Shown here piece after piece: positions 1 to 8,250 of a stretch of 64,000 nt of DNA. The stretch is taken from assembly GCF_027474825.1 (NCBI RefSeq), contig NZ_CP107030.1, positions 1,804,529-1,868,528 of the forward strand, in the 5' to 3' direction. Within the stretch, counting starts at the first letter, position 1. Each line of letters opens with the position of its first letter. The position numbers were made by a program, and so were the translations under genes. The notes under the pieces are model-generated. The model was not told the DNA's origin. It made no database searches and was given only the letters and a program-made list of their open reading frames with translations. The stretch comes from Maribacter halichondriae. GTDB lineage: Bacteria > Bacteroidota > Bacteroidia > Flavobacteriales > Flavobacteriaceae.

Positions 1-1
1 A

Positions 2-748
2 TCTTTTCAGAATGACATTACGAATGAGATGGATGGATGGACTTTAATTTGGGAGGATAGTTTTGATAAAAAGCGTTTAGACCGATCCAAATGGAATATC
101 ATTGAGCGCAATAAGGCTGATTGGGGCAATTATATGTCCAGCAAAAAAGGGCTCATTCGCATAAGAGACGAGAAATTACACTTGCGTGGTATTGTCAATA
201 AAAAGAGAAAGCATGATACGGTGCCCTTCTTGACCGGGGGAATAGACAGTAAAGGCAAATTTGCCTTCCAATATGGAAAAATAGAGATTCACGCTAAACT
301 AGAACAGGCACAAGGCGCTTGGCCTGCTCTATGGATGTTAGCGAATAAACCAAAATATGGGGAATATCCGAGAAATGGGGAAATAGACTTGATGGAGCAC
401 TTGAATTTCGAAAACAAGATATATCAAACTGTTCATTCATACTATACCCTCGAATTGAACGGAGAGGGTAATCCTCCAAATTCAGCTACTCCAGAGGCAA
501 ATACTGCCAAGTTCAATACGTATGGCATGGAATGGTATCCAGATAAATTGGTCTTTACATTAAATGGTAAGGAAACCTTTACCTATCCGAAGTTAGAAAA
601 TGTTAACGCTGCACAATGGCCCTTCGACCAGCCTTTTTATATCATGATGGATATGCAACTTGGTGGAAAATGGGTAGGTCAAGTTGAACCCAAAGACTTA
701 CCTGTTCAGATGATAATTGATTGGGTGAAGGTCTACAAGCAAAAATAG
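2..748 (+). CDS. GH16 family beta-glucanase (laminarinase-like), 5' partial
   Basis: Endo-acting glycoside hydrolase of family 16, which typically cuts beta-1,3(1,4)-glucans such as laminarin or related marine galactans. The family signature ExDxxE is present as EIDLMEHL; counted from the ATG at base 29, E118 is the expected nucleophile, D120 the helper and E123 the acid/base. The opening GWTLIWEDSF and the closing MIIDWVKVYK are the usual first and last strands of the jelly roll, so the catalytic domain is complete and there is no extra binding module. The frame stays open from base 29 back to the edge, and the residues there (SFQNDITNE) look like the end of a signal peptide, so the real start is outside the window. 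Substrate cannot be fixed from sequence; laminarinase-like is an inference. Confidence 0.9.
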   Translation, partial: SFQNDITNEMDGWTLIWEDSFDKKRLDRSKWNIIERNKADWGNYMSSKKGLIRIRDEKLHLRGIVNKKRKHDTVPFLTGGIDSKGKFAFQYGKIEIHAKLEQAQGAWPALWMLANKPKYGEYPRNGEIDLMEHLNFENKIYQTVHSYYTLELNGEGNPPNSATPEANTAKFNTYGMEWYPDKLVFTLNGKETFTYPKLENVNAAQWPFDQPFYIMMDMQLGGKWVGQVEPKDLPVQMIIDWVKVYKQK

Positions 749-841
749 GAAGTTGAAATTTTTTCCTACATTTTTTATAGTCCGATACAATTTTTAAGCC
801 CGGTTCCAGTTTTAAATAGGTAGTATTTAGTTCCCAAATCA

Positions 842-1075
842 ATGACAACCTATATTGCCCAATTTGTTGCTAGGCATCGCCTGATTCAAATCGAACAGAA
901 TTCCATTTTTACGTGGAGACAAGAAGGAGGAGAAATCGATGAATCACTTCTTGTGGAAAAAATCAAAAGGGAGTCTTCCCTCTTTTTCTATCAACTTGTT
1001 GCCGGAAAAAATTATGAAATATCATGGGAAGATATTTCGATTACCGTCTGGAAAACCCAACCCTTTCTAGGGTAG
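842..1075 (+). CDS. Small hypothetical protein, 77 aa
   Basis: I do not recognise this protein. It starts at an ATG 94 bases after the GH16 gene and ends 53 bases before the DUF4038 gene, on the same strand. It has no signal peptide, membrane segment or cysteine motif. The middle is charged (EGGEIDESLLVEKIKRE) and the ends carry aromatic residues. An in-frame stop lies seven codons upstream of the ATG, so it is not a tail of a longer frame. It could be a short cytoplasmic protein or a chance frame; coding is only moderately supported. Confidence 0.4.
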   Translation: MTTYIAQFVARHRLIQIEQNSIFTWRQEGGEIDESLLVEKIKRESSLFFYQLVAGKNYEISWEDISITVWKTQPFLG

Positions 1076-1109
1076 TAATCTCAATACCTACCTATTTTAT
1101 ATTTATATT

Positions 1110-1131
1110 CATCCTCTAAATCAAGAGGATG
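1110..1131 (+). promoter_or_regulatory. Hairpin covering the start codon of the DUF4038 gene
   Basis: Perfect inverted repeat CATCCTCT / AGAGGATG (1110-1117 and 1124-1131) with a six-base loop. The ATG at 1129 forms the end of the right arm, so in mRNA the start codon would be paired. This could damp translation, but an 8-bp hairpin can also occur by chance. Confidence 0.4.
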
Positions 1132-2763
1132 AAATCATTTCTTATCGGACTTGTTCTATACATATTTCCCATGGAGATTTTGGGTCAAAATAAGGTGCCC
1201 CCTATTCAACAATGGATGGTACACGAGATTACGTTGACGGCCGAGAAAACCTATGGGAATCCGTATACCGAAATCGATGTTTGGGCCTTATTCACTAATG
1301 AAAAGGGAGATAGTTTGAAAAGACCTGCCTTTTGGGACGGGGGTAACACATGGAAAATCCGTTTTGTACCAATCGATACCGACGGTCAATGGCAATGGGT
1401 AACCTATTCGTCGAACGAAAAAGACACCGGACTTCACAAAAAAACCGGGCATTTTAATTCAATCCCGAATGTCGGATCGAACCGGCTGCTCAAAAACGGC
1501 TTGTTAAAAATGTCTGCCAAAGCTCGAAATGTGGTACACCATTCGGGAAAATCGTTCCTCATGGTAGCCGATACTCCATGGGCGTTACCGTTTCGGGCGA
1601 CAAAAGAGCAGGTCGCTATCTATGCTAAAGACCGTCAAGAAAAAGGCTTCAACACCGCCTTAATGATGACGGTACAGCCCGACATGAAGGCGGAAGGTCC
1701 CAATGATCGAAATACCGAGCAAGGTTTTAAGCGTGCCTTTAAGGATTTATCGAGTGGCCATCTCAATCAAATGAACGTCGATTATTTTCAGTACTACGAT
1801 GCGTTAGTGTTACTGTTACTCGACCATGAAATCGTTCCGGTTTTTCAACCTATTTTTCATGGCTATGGATGGAAGGGCCTTGAAGCACTGGGAAGAACCA
1901 TCGAACCCAAAGAATATGTTCGTTATTGCAAATATCTCTTGGCGCGATATGGTGCGCAACCGGCTTTTTGGCTGTTGGGAGGCGACCATAATGGAAAAGA
2001 CCCTGGTATTCTCGAAAGTGGAATGATGCTTCAAGAATGGGATGCATATGCCCAGCCTACCGGTATACATTACAACCCATGTGACGATTATTTAGCGTCA
2101 TGGGCCAATGGTGAACGCGAACATTGCTTTCATGAAAATAAGACATATCAAGATGAAGAATGGCTTGATTTTCAATGGGCGCAGACCGGCCATGATAGTG
2201 AACATCTCTACCATAAAGTAGCGCGCATGTATGAAAACCTGCCTACAAAGGCCGTAGCAAACGGCGAGCCTACCTATGAAGGAATGAACAACGGTAAAAA
2301 CGGACTCGGTTGGTGGCAAGGAGAAGAGGCTTGGATGCAATTGATGAACGGTGGAACGATGGGGGTGGTTTACGGGGCGGCCACTTTGTGGCAATGGAAA
2401 ATCAGTACGACCGAAGAAGGTTGGCCAAGCTGGACAGATCAACAGACTTCTTGGTATGAGGCCATGCATATGAAAGGTTCAAAATATGTAGGCCTCATCG
2501 GGAAAATATTGGGCGGGCTGAATATTGCAGACATAGAAAAACACTGGGATTTGGCCAACGGAAAACCACTTTTGGCAATAAAAGGCAAGCTCTACATTTC
2601 CTTTTTGAACGAAGGCGGAGAAATAACCATTCGAAACCTGCCCGATAACTTGAACTATTGCTGGATAGATCCGAAAACGGGAATACCTCAACAGATAGGA
2701 AAGGTTACTGTGGATACATTCAAAGCTCCGAACAAAAATCCGTGGGTACTTTTATTAAACTGA
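1129..2763 (+). CDS. DUF5060/DUF4038 apiosidase-like glycoside hydrolase, secreted
   Basis: Exported sugar hydrolase of the apiosidase-like group (DUF4038, related to GH140). A signal peptide covers roughly residues 1-20, ending in LGQ. Residues about 24-115 match DUF5060, a beta-sandwich found before this catalytic domain (IDVWALFTNEKGD, FWDGGNTWKIRF). Residues about 125-440 form the TIM-barrel DUF4038 domain: SFLMVADTPWALPF, then WLLGGDHNGKDP and the later NGEPTYEG, whose acidic residues are candidates for catalysis. The last ~90 residues, ending NPWVLLLN, match the small C-terminal beta domain usual in this family. It lies downstream of a GH16 gene, fitting a polysaccharide-use locus that probably continues to the left. 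The exact substrate is unknown; members act on pectic or other branched sugars. Confidence 0.85.
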   Translation: MKSFLIGLVLYIFPMEILGQNKVPPIQQWMVHEITLTAEKTYGNPYTEIDVWALFTNEKGDSLKRPAFWDGGNTWKIRFVPIDTDGQWQWVTYSSNEKDTGLHKKTGHFNSIPNVGSNRLLKNGLLKMSAKARNVVHHSGKSFLMVADTPWALPFRATKEQVAIYAKDRQEKGFNTALMMTVQPDMKAEGPNDRNTEQGFKRAFKDLSSGHLNQMNVDYFQYYDALVLLLLDHEIVPVFQPIFHGYGWKGLEALGRTIEPKEYVRYCKYLLARYGAQPAFWLLGGDHNGKDPGILESGMMLQEWDAYAQPTGIHYNPCDDYLASWANGEREHCFHENKTYQDEEWLDFQWAQTGHDSEHLYHKVARMYENLPTKAVANGEPTYEGMNNGKNGLGWWQGEEAWMQLMNGGTMGVVYGAATLWQWKISTTEEGWPSWTDQQTSWYEAMHMKGSKYVGLIGKILGGLNIADIEKHWDLANGKPLLAIKGKLYISFLNEGGEITIRNLPDNLNYCWIDPKTGIPQQIGKVTVDTFKAPNKNPWVLLLN

Positions 2764-2770
2764 TAGCTTT

Positions 2771-4630
2771 TTAGACTTCGGCAGTTTCCTCGTCAACGTT
2801 CGTAACATCGCCTTCAAAACTTTTCCCTAAATAAACCAATCGGTATCCTTCTGTGATGTCGTTGAACTCCGTACTGAAGGAAGAAATAATCTTTAGGTCC
2901 CCGTCCAATGATTTGAGAAAAAGCGGGATAATATTCTCATCGGCCTTGGTAATCTCTATCAGGCCTTCGTATTGTTCTTTATCTTTAAGTGTTGTCTCGT
3001 GAATGGCAGGGTATTTCCGTACCGTCTCGGTCAACTTTATAAAATCGTCAGTATGCGAAAACAGGCCTTCCTTAGGATTGTTCTCCGGGTCGTTCATTTC
3101 ATCTGAATTTACCAATCGAAACGACCCGTTTTCCCCAAACTCTTTTCCGAATTTCTCGACTGCATAGTTATTGATATCTGAGTTTCCCGTTAGTGCCATT
3201 AAATATCCCACATCATTCAATTCAATGTGATCCGAGAGCGCATCGGAATATACATTGGCCGTAAACGCTTCAAGTCCTATTTTTTTTGCTTTGTTCACAT
3301 TAGCCTGGTTGTTGTCTATCAATACAACGTGGCGATTGTTCTTATGCAAATACTCGGCGATAAGTCGAGATACCTTTGAAGCCCCGATGATTAAAATACC
3401 TTCGGAGTTTCTTAAAAATACTCCGACGATTTTAGCAAAAAAGCGTGCTGTCGTGGCATTGAGTAATACCGACCCAAGAACGATCACGAAGACCAAAGGA
3501 GTTATATATTCTGCACCCGGTTCACCTCTAGAAACCAATTTTGAACCAAAAAGGGAAGCAATACCTGCCGCGACTATACCCCTTGGTCCGACCCAACCAA
3601 TAAATAACTTTTCGTTTAATTTAAGATTAGAACCGGCCGCACTTAAAAATACTCCCAAAGGCCGAATCAGAAAAACGATGGTTGCAAAAAGAATAGCCGT
3701 CTTCCAATTGAAAATCAAATCAAGATCTGTAATATTGATATTTGCCGCCAAGAGTATAAAAAGAATGGAAATCAACAACACACTCAACGATTCCTTGAAA
3801 TACAATAGCTCTTTCAGATTGGGCAAATCGGTGTTACCCATGACCATGCCCATGACCACTACGGCCAATAAACCTGATTCATGCGCAAATAAGTCTGATT
3901 CCACAAAAACCAATAACACCACAGACAAAGAGACCACATTCAATAAATAGTGGGGAATAAAATTCTTTTTTATCGCAAAGGCCAATCCGTGGGCAAAAGT
4001 GAAACCAAAAGTAAACCCGAAGAGTAATATTTTTCCGAATTCGATAAGCGCGGTCAATGTATAGCCTTGCCCCTCACCTACACTAATAAATTCAAAGACC
4101 AAAACCGCGGCCAGGGCCCCAATAGGGTCAATAAGAATACCTTCCCACTTCAGTACCGTGGAGACATCTTTTTTTAAGGGAATGTTCCTTAATATAGGTG
4201 TTATCACGGTTGGCCCAGTTACAATTATCAAGGCCGAAAAAAGAAACGAAATCTGCCAGCTTAGGCCGAAAATGAAATGTGCCGCGATACCGGCACCGAA
4301 AAAAGTGACCAAACTTCCCAACGTTATCAATTTGGTAATGACGGGTCCCACATTTCTTATTTCCGAACGTTTTAATGTGAGCCCCCCTTCAAAAAGAATG
4401 ATACTTATAGCTAACGAGACAAAATAGTATAGCCCTTCACCAGGAAATAATCCTTTTGTTCCGTTCCAAATTGGTTCTATTAATTTCGACCCATCCTCGG
4501 TATATAATGTAGAGATGGGTCCGACCAACAATCCGATTAGAATCAGGGGTAAAATTGCAGGCAGCTTTAGGCGCCATGCGACCCATTGGGCTATGATCCC
4601 CAAAATGATGATTCCAGCAAGTTCGACCAT
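2771..4630 (-). CDS. CPA1-type Na+(K+)/H+ antiporter with TrkA-N regulatory domain
   Basis: Inner-membrane cation:proton antiporter of the CPA1/NhaP type. The first ~400 residues are hydrophobic with about a dozen membrane segments and carry typical stretches such as SIILFEGGLTL, the IVTGPTVITPIL helix and VGPRGIVAAGIASLF. Residues about 400-520 form a soluble TrkA-N (RCK) Rossmann domain (ILIIGASKVSRLIAEYL, then VLIDNN), which in relatives binds nucleotides to gate transport; the last ~90 residues are a further soluble part. Length, 619 residues, is normal for NhaP plus RCK. It is transcribed toward the DUF4038 gene and ends eight bases from it, without an obvious terminator between. Whether Na+ or K+ is carried is not decided by the sequence. 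Confidence 0.88.
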   Translation of the reverse strand: MVELAGIIILGIIAQWVAWRLKLPAILPLILIGLLVGPISTLYTEDGSKLIEPIWNGTKGLFPGEGLYYFVSLAISIILFEGGLTLKRSEIRNVGPVITKLITLGSLVTFFGAGIAAHFIFGLSWQISFLFSALIIVTGPTVITPILRNIPLKKDVSTVLKWEGILIDPIGALAAVLVFEFISVGEGQGYTLTALIEFGKILLFGFTFGFTFAHGLAFAIKKNFIPHYLLNVVSLSVVLLVFVESDLFAHESGLLAVVVMGMVMGNTDLPNLKELLYFKESLSVLLISILFILLAANINITDLDLIFNWKTAILFATIVFLIRPLGVFLSAAGSNLKLNEKLFIGWVGPRGIVAAGIASLFGSKLVSRGEPGAEYITPLVFVIVLGSVLLNATTARFFAKIVGVFLRNSEGILIIGASKVSRLIAEYLHKNNRHVVLIDNNQANVNKAKKIGLEAFTANVYSDALSDHIELNDVGYLMALTGNSDINNYAVEKFGKEFGENGSFRLVNSDEMNDPENNPKEGLFSHTDDFIKLTETVRKYPAIHETTLKDKEQYEGLIEITKADENIIPLFLKSLDGDLKIISSFSTEFNDITEGYRLVYLGKSFEGDVTNVDEETAEV

Positions 4631-4725
4631 GCATTTGATTTTGAGCTAAAATAACACATTTAATGCGAGTATCATCTTAAATCCAAGGTCATGATAATTC
4701 GGAAAGTGATATTTCCAATAAGCTA

Positions 4726-4754
4726 TTGTATGAAGAAACATTTACTTAATTTTG
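4726..4754 (+). promoter_or_regulatory. Bacteroidota-type promoter before the MBL hydrolase gene
   Basis: TTG (4726-4728), 18 bases, then TAATTTTG (4747-4754), an exact match to the Bacteroidota sigma-ABfr consensus TAnnTTTG. The element ends four bases before the ATG at 4759, so transcription would begin at or next to the start codon, giving a leaderless mRNA. Confidence 0.6.
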
Positions 4755-4758
4755 AAGT

Positions 4759-5619
4759 ATGCAGCTTCACCCTGTAGAAACGGGAAACTTTAAATTGGAC
4801 GGCGGTGCCATGTTCGGTGTCGTGCCCAAGACCATTTGGCAAAAAACCAATCCAGCGGATACCAATAACCTCATCGACATCGGAGCGAGAAGCTTGCTTA
4901 TTGAAGATGGTAAACGCTTGATTCTTATAGACACTGGGCTTGGCAACAAGCAATCGGACAAGTTCTTCGGATATTACCATCGCTGGGGAGATCATACCTT
5001 GGATGGATCCTTGGCAAAACTGGGATTTCATCGTGACGACATTACCGATGTTTTTATGACCCACCTGCATTTTGACCATTGTGGCGGAAGCATTCAATGG
5101 AACAAAAATCGCACGGGACATGAACCGGCATTTAAAAACGCCCTTTTTTGGACAAATGAGAACCATTGGGAGTGGGCTACAAAACCTAACGCCCGCGAAA
5201 AGGCCTCTTTCTTATATGAGAATCTTTTGCCCATGCAAGAAAGTGGGCAGCTTCAGTTTATTCAAAGAGACGATACAGCATTTCTTGAGGAATCTGAGTT
5301 AGGATTTGGCATTCTATTTGTTGATGGACATACCGAAAAACAAATGATTCCCCATATCAAATACAAAAATAAAACCTTGGTGTATACCGCTGACCTAATT
5401 CCGACGGTCGGTCATATTCCCCTTCCGTATGTCATTGGGTACGATACGCGTCCCTTACTGACATTATCCGAAAAAGAAGTATTTTTGAACACGGCCGTGG
5501 AAAACGAACATTATTTGTTTTTTGAACATGACGCCCACAATGAGATATGTACGCTACAGCATACCGAGAAGGGTGTGCGGCTCAATGAAATATATACCTT
5601 CGATGAACTTTTTTCCTAA
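4759..5619 (+). CDS. MBL-fold metallohydrolase
   Basis: Metallo-beta-lactamase-fold hydrolase, cytoplasmic (no signal peptide). The zinc motif HxHxDH is THLHFDHCGG with H102, H104, D106 and H107; later ligands are the His of VDGHTEKQ, the Asp of YTADLIPT and the His of FEHDAHNE. The arrangement resembles the lactonase-like branch of the superfamily, but the substrate cannot be read from sequence. Length, 286 residues, is normal. The stop overlaps the start of the following SMP-30 gene, so the two are probably translated from one mRNA; a promoter sits immediately before the ATG. Confidence 0.85.
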   Translation: MQLHPVETGNFKLDGGAMFGVVPKTIWQKTNPADTNNLIDIGARSLLIEDGKRLILIDTGLGNKQSDKFFGYYHRWGDHTLDGSLAKLGFHRDDITDVFMTHLHFDHCGGSIQWNKNRTGHEPAFKNALFWTNENHWEWATKPNAREKASFLYENLLPMQESGQLQFIQRDDTAFLEESELGFGILFVDGHTEKQMIPHIKYKNKTLVYTADLIPTVGHIPLPYVIGYDTRPLLTLSEKEVFLNTAVENEHYLFFEHDAHNEICTLQHTEKGVRLNEIYTFDELFS

Positions 5620-6508
5620 GATTTTCAAAACTATACTTTTCGGTATTTTCAATTGTTTTGTTCTGATTTCCTGCAAAGCACAAAAAATTGCGAGTACTGA
5701 TTTTGTCGAAGAATTCGCGTTTACCAAGGGCATCGAAGGTCCGGCGGTCGATGCAGCGGGCAATCTTTATGCGGTCAATTTTAAGGAAGACGGTACTATT
5801 GGTATCGTAGATTCAAAGGGCAATACAGAAATTTTTCTAAGGCTTCCCGGTAAAAGTATTGGCAACGGTATTCGATTCGATCAAACTGGAAATATGTTCA
5901 TCGCAGATTATGTGGGTCATAATGTGTATCGGGTGGAAAAAGGTGAGGGGACTCCAGAAGTCTTTGCCCATAATCCTGAGATGAGCCAACCAAACGACCT
6001 GGCCATTGCACCGAATGGAACGATTTACCTCAGCGACCCCAATTGGGCCGAAAACTCCGGTCGAATCTGGAGGGTCGGTAAAGACCAGAAAATCACCCTT
6101 CTAGAAGAAAATATGGGCACTACCAATGGCATAGAAGTGAGTCCTGATGGAAAAACTCTTTATGTCAACGAATCCGTACAACGCAATGTCTGGAAATATG
6201 AAATCAATGCCGATGGAAGCCTTTCCAACAAAACCAAATTCATGGAATTCAAAGATTTCGGCATGGACGGAATGCGGTGCGATGCAAAGGGCAATCTATA
6301 TATTACCCGATACGACAAGGGAACCGTGGTCATTGCATCTCCGGAAGGTAAAATCATAAAAGAAGTTAAATTAAAAGGTAAAAAGCCATCGAATATTACC
6401 TTTGGTGGCCGAAACGGAAAAACCTGTTTCGTGACCATGGCCGATCGAGGTTGTTTTGAATCCTTTACGGCCTTGAACGAAGGAAATTATTATAATCAAG
6501 TACACTAA
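5603..6508 (+). CDS. SMP-30/gluconolactonase family lipoprotein
   Basis: Six-bladed beta-propeller of the SMP-30/gluconolactonase group, which hydrolyses sugar lactones or related esters around one divalent metal. Likely metal ligands are the Glu of GIEGPAVDA, the Asn of TTNGIEVSPDG and the Asp of MDGMRCDAKGN. The N-terminus from the ATG at 5603 is a lipoprotein signal with lipobox LISC (Cys24), so the protein should sit in the periplasm or outer membrane. An ATG at 5585 would add six residues; both overlap the preceding MBL gene. With that gene it forms a two-gene unit of possible lactone or ester hydrolases; a shared pathway is an inference. Confidence 0.82.
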   Translation: MNFFPKIFKTILFGIFNCFVLISCKAQKIASTDFVEEFAFTKGIEGPAVDAAGNLYAVNFKEDGTIGIVDSKGNTEIFLRLPGKSIGNGIRFDQTGNMFIADYVGHNVYRVEKGEGTPEVFAHNPEMSQPNDLAIAPNGTIYLSDPNWAENSGRIWRVGKDQKITLLEENMGTTNGIEVSPDGKTLYVNESVQRNVWKYEINADGSLSNKTKFMEFKDFGMDGMRCDAKGNLYITRYDKGTVVIASPEGKIIKEVKLKGKKPSNITFGGRNGKTCFVTMADRGCFESFTALNEGNYYNQVH

Positions 6509-6611
6509 CGTAAAGCAATATTATGAAATGAGCCATAACAAATCTTGATGATAACTCAGATATTGATGGGCGAATTACATATGACCTATTAAAAACAAAT
6601 CACAGAAACTT

Positions 6612-8246
6612 ATGAATTTCAAATTCAAGAATTCCCTCTTTGCCCTTTCGGCAACGGTACTACTAATGGGTTGTGGAGCGACCGCCCTGGTAAGCACACC
6701 TATTGAGAATATTGACACAACTCCCTTAAAGATTTCCGATCTCACTGAGGCGGAAAAAAAGAATTGGGGTCATCTAGATCTGGTGTCCGACACCATTCCC
6801 GGTATGAGCGTCGATAAGGTCTACCAAGAACTTATTGGCAACAAAAAAGGCCAAAAAGTAATCGTTGCAGTTTTGGATTCAGGTGTCGACCTGAAGCATG
6901 AAGACCTCGATGACGTACTCTGGACGAACAAAGACGAAAAACCCGGAAACGGCAAAGACGATGATAACAACGGGTATGTAGATGACATTCATGGATATAA
7001 CTTTTTGGGCGATTCGTACAACGAGCAGTTGGAAGCGGCCCGCATCGTAAAACTCAAATTAGGTGATGCGGCGATACAGGCGAAGGCGAAGGCGAAGGTT
7101 GATGAGGGCTACAACAAAGCGGTTCAGAACAAACAACAATACGAACAGATTCTACAAGCCGTGAAAAATGCGGATGCCGCCGTGAAAAAGCATCTGGGCA
7201 AGAACAACTACGCCAAAAAAGACGTGGCCGGTATCAAACCATCGGACGAGACGATGCAACAACATGTTGGGGTCTTGATGCAGATGTATACCTTCAAGGA
7301 TACCATTCCGGAGGTAATCGAAGAATTAGGCGAGGGCATCAAATATTTTGCAGATCAAGCCAATTATAACTACAACGTAAATTTTGATGGAAGAAAAGTC
7401 GTTGGAGACAAACCATACGACATCAATAGCAAGGGGTATGGCGACGGCAACCCGCAAAGCCGCTCGGAAGACGAGAGCCATGGCACCCATGTGGCCGGTA
7501 TTATCGCTGCGGAACGGAATAATGGAAAAGGTGCGAACGGCGTAGCGAACAATGTGGAAATCATGAGTATTCGTGCCGTACCCAACGGCGATGAGTATGA
7601 CAAGGATATCGCCCAAGGCATTCGCTATGGGGTCGACAACGGTGCCAAAATCATCAATTGCAGTTTCGGAAAATCATTCTCACCTAATGCAGAATGGGTC
7701 TATGATGCGATTAAGTATGCCGCCAAAAACGATGTATTGATTGTTCATGCCGCCGGCAACGAAGGCGATAATATCGATGATACAGGCAATCCGAATTTCC
7801 CGAACGACCATATGCAAAAAAATACTCCAGAAATTTCGGACAACGTCATTACGGTCGGTGCATTAGCACCTAAATATGGATCCGAGATGGTCGCCGTGTT
7901 TTCGAACTATGGTAAAATAAACGTCGATATCTATGCCCCTGGCGATGAAATCTATTCGACCATGCCAGGTAGCAAATACGATTATCAAGGCGGGACCTCG
8001 ATGGCGGCTCCCGCCGTTGCTGGATTGGCGGCTTTGATCCGTTCTCATTATCCTAAATTAACGGCTCCGCAGGTAAAGCATATTATCATGGAATCGGGTC
8101 TTGCGCCGAAGGCCAAAGTAATTTTGGGAGGCGATGCCTCAAAATCGGACAGTCTAGACAAAATTTCCGTTTCAGGAAAAATGGCAAATGCCTATAATGC
8201 CCTGATCATGGCCGATCAGGTAAATAATGGTAAATTAAAAATATAG
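6612..8246 (+). CDS. S8 (subtilisin-like) serine protease, lipoprotein
   Basis: Secreted subtilase. The catalytic triad is visible: D89 in AVLDSGVD, H290 in SHGTHVAGI and S463 in GGTSMAAPA, with the oxyanion Asn in AAGNEG. The N-terminus is a lipoprotein signal with lipobox LLMGC (Cys21). Between Asp and His there are about 200 residues instead of the few dozen of typical subtilisins; this part begins with a Ca-site-like stretch rich in Asp/Asn (KDDDNNGYVDD) and continues with a Lys/Ala-rich, helix-prone region. Long insertions here are known in some Bacteroidota S8 proteins. The M1 peptidase follows after four bases, so the two are surely cotranscribed. Confidence 0.92.
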   Translation: MNFKFKNSLFALSATVLLMGCGATALVSTPIENIDTTPLKISDLTEAEKKNWGHLDLVSDTIPGMSVDKVYQELIGNKKGQKVIVAVLDSGVDLKHEDLDDVLWTNKDEKPGNGKDDDNNGYVDDIHGYNFLGDSYNEQLEAARIVKLKLGDAAIQAKAKAKVDEGYNKAVQNKQQYEQILQAVKNADAAVKKHLGKNNYAKKDVAGIKPSDETMQQHVGVLMQMYTFKDTIPEVIEELGEGIKYFADQANYNYNVNFDGRKVVGDKPYDINSKGYGDGNPQSRSEDESHGTHVAGIIAAERNNGKGANGVANNVEIMSIRAVPNGDEYDKDIAQGIRYGVDNGAKIINCSFGKSFSPNAEWVYDAIKYAAKNDVLIVHAAGNEGDNIDDTGNPNFPNDHMQKNTPEISDNVITVGALAPKYGSEMVAVFSNYGKINVDIYAPGDEIYSTMPGSKYDYQGGTSMAAPAVAGLAALIRSHYPKLTAPQVKHIIMESGLAPKAKVILGGDASKSDSLDKISVSGKMANAYNALIMADQVNNGKLKI

Positions 8247-8250
8247 TTTT

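Noticed and set aside
3255..3950. 231-codon plus-strand open frame opposite the antiporter gene
   Set aside because: The minus strand encodes a clear antiporter with TrkA domain; the plus frame has no domain and follows from codon bias.
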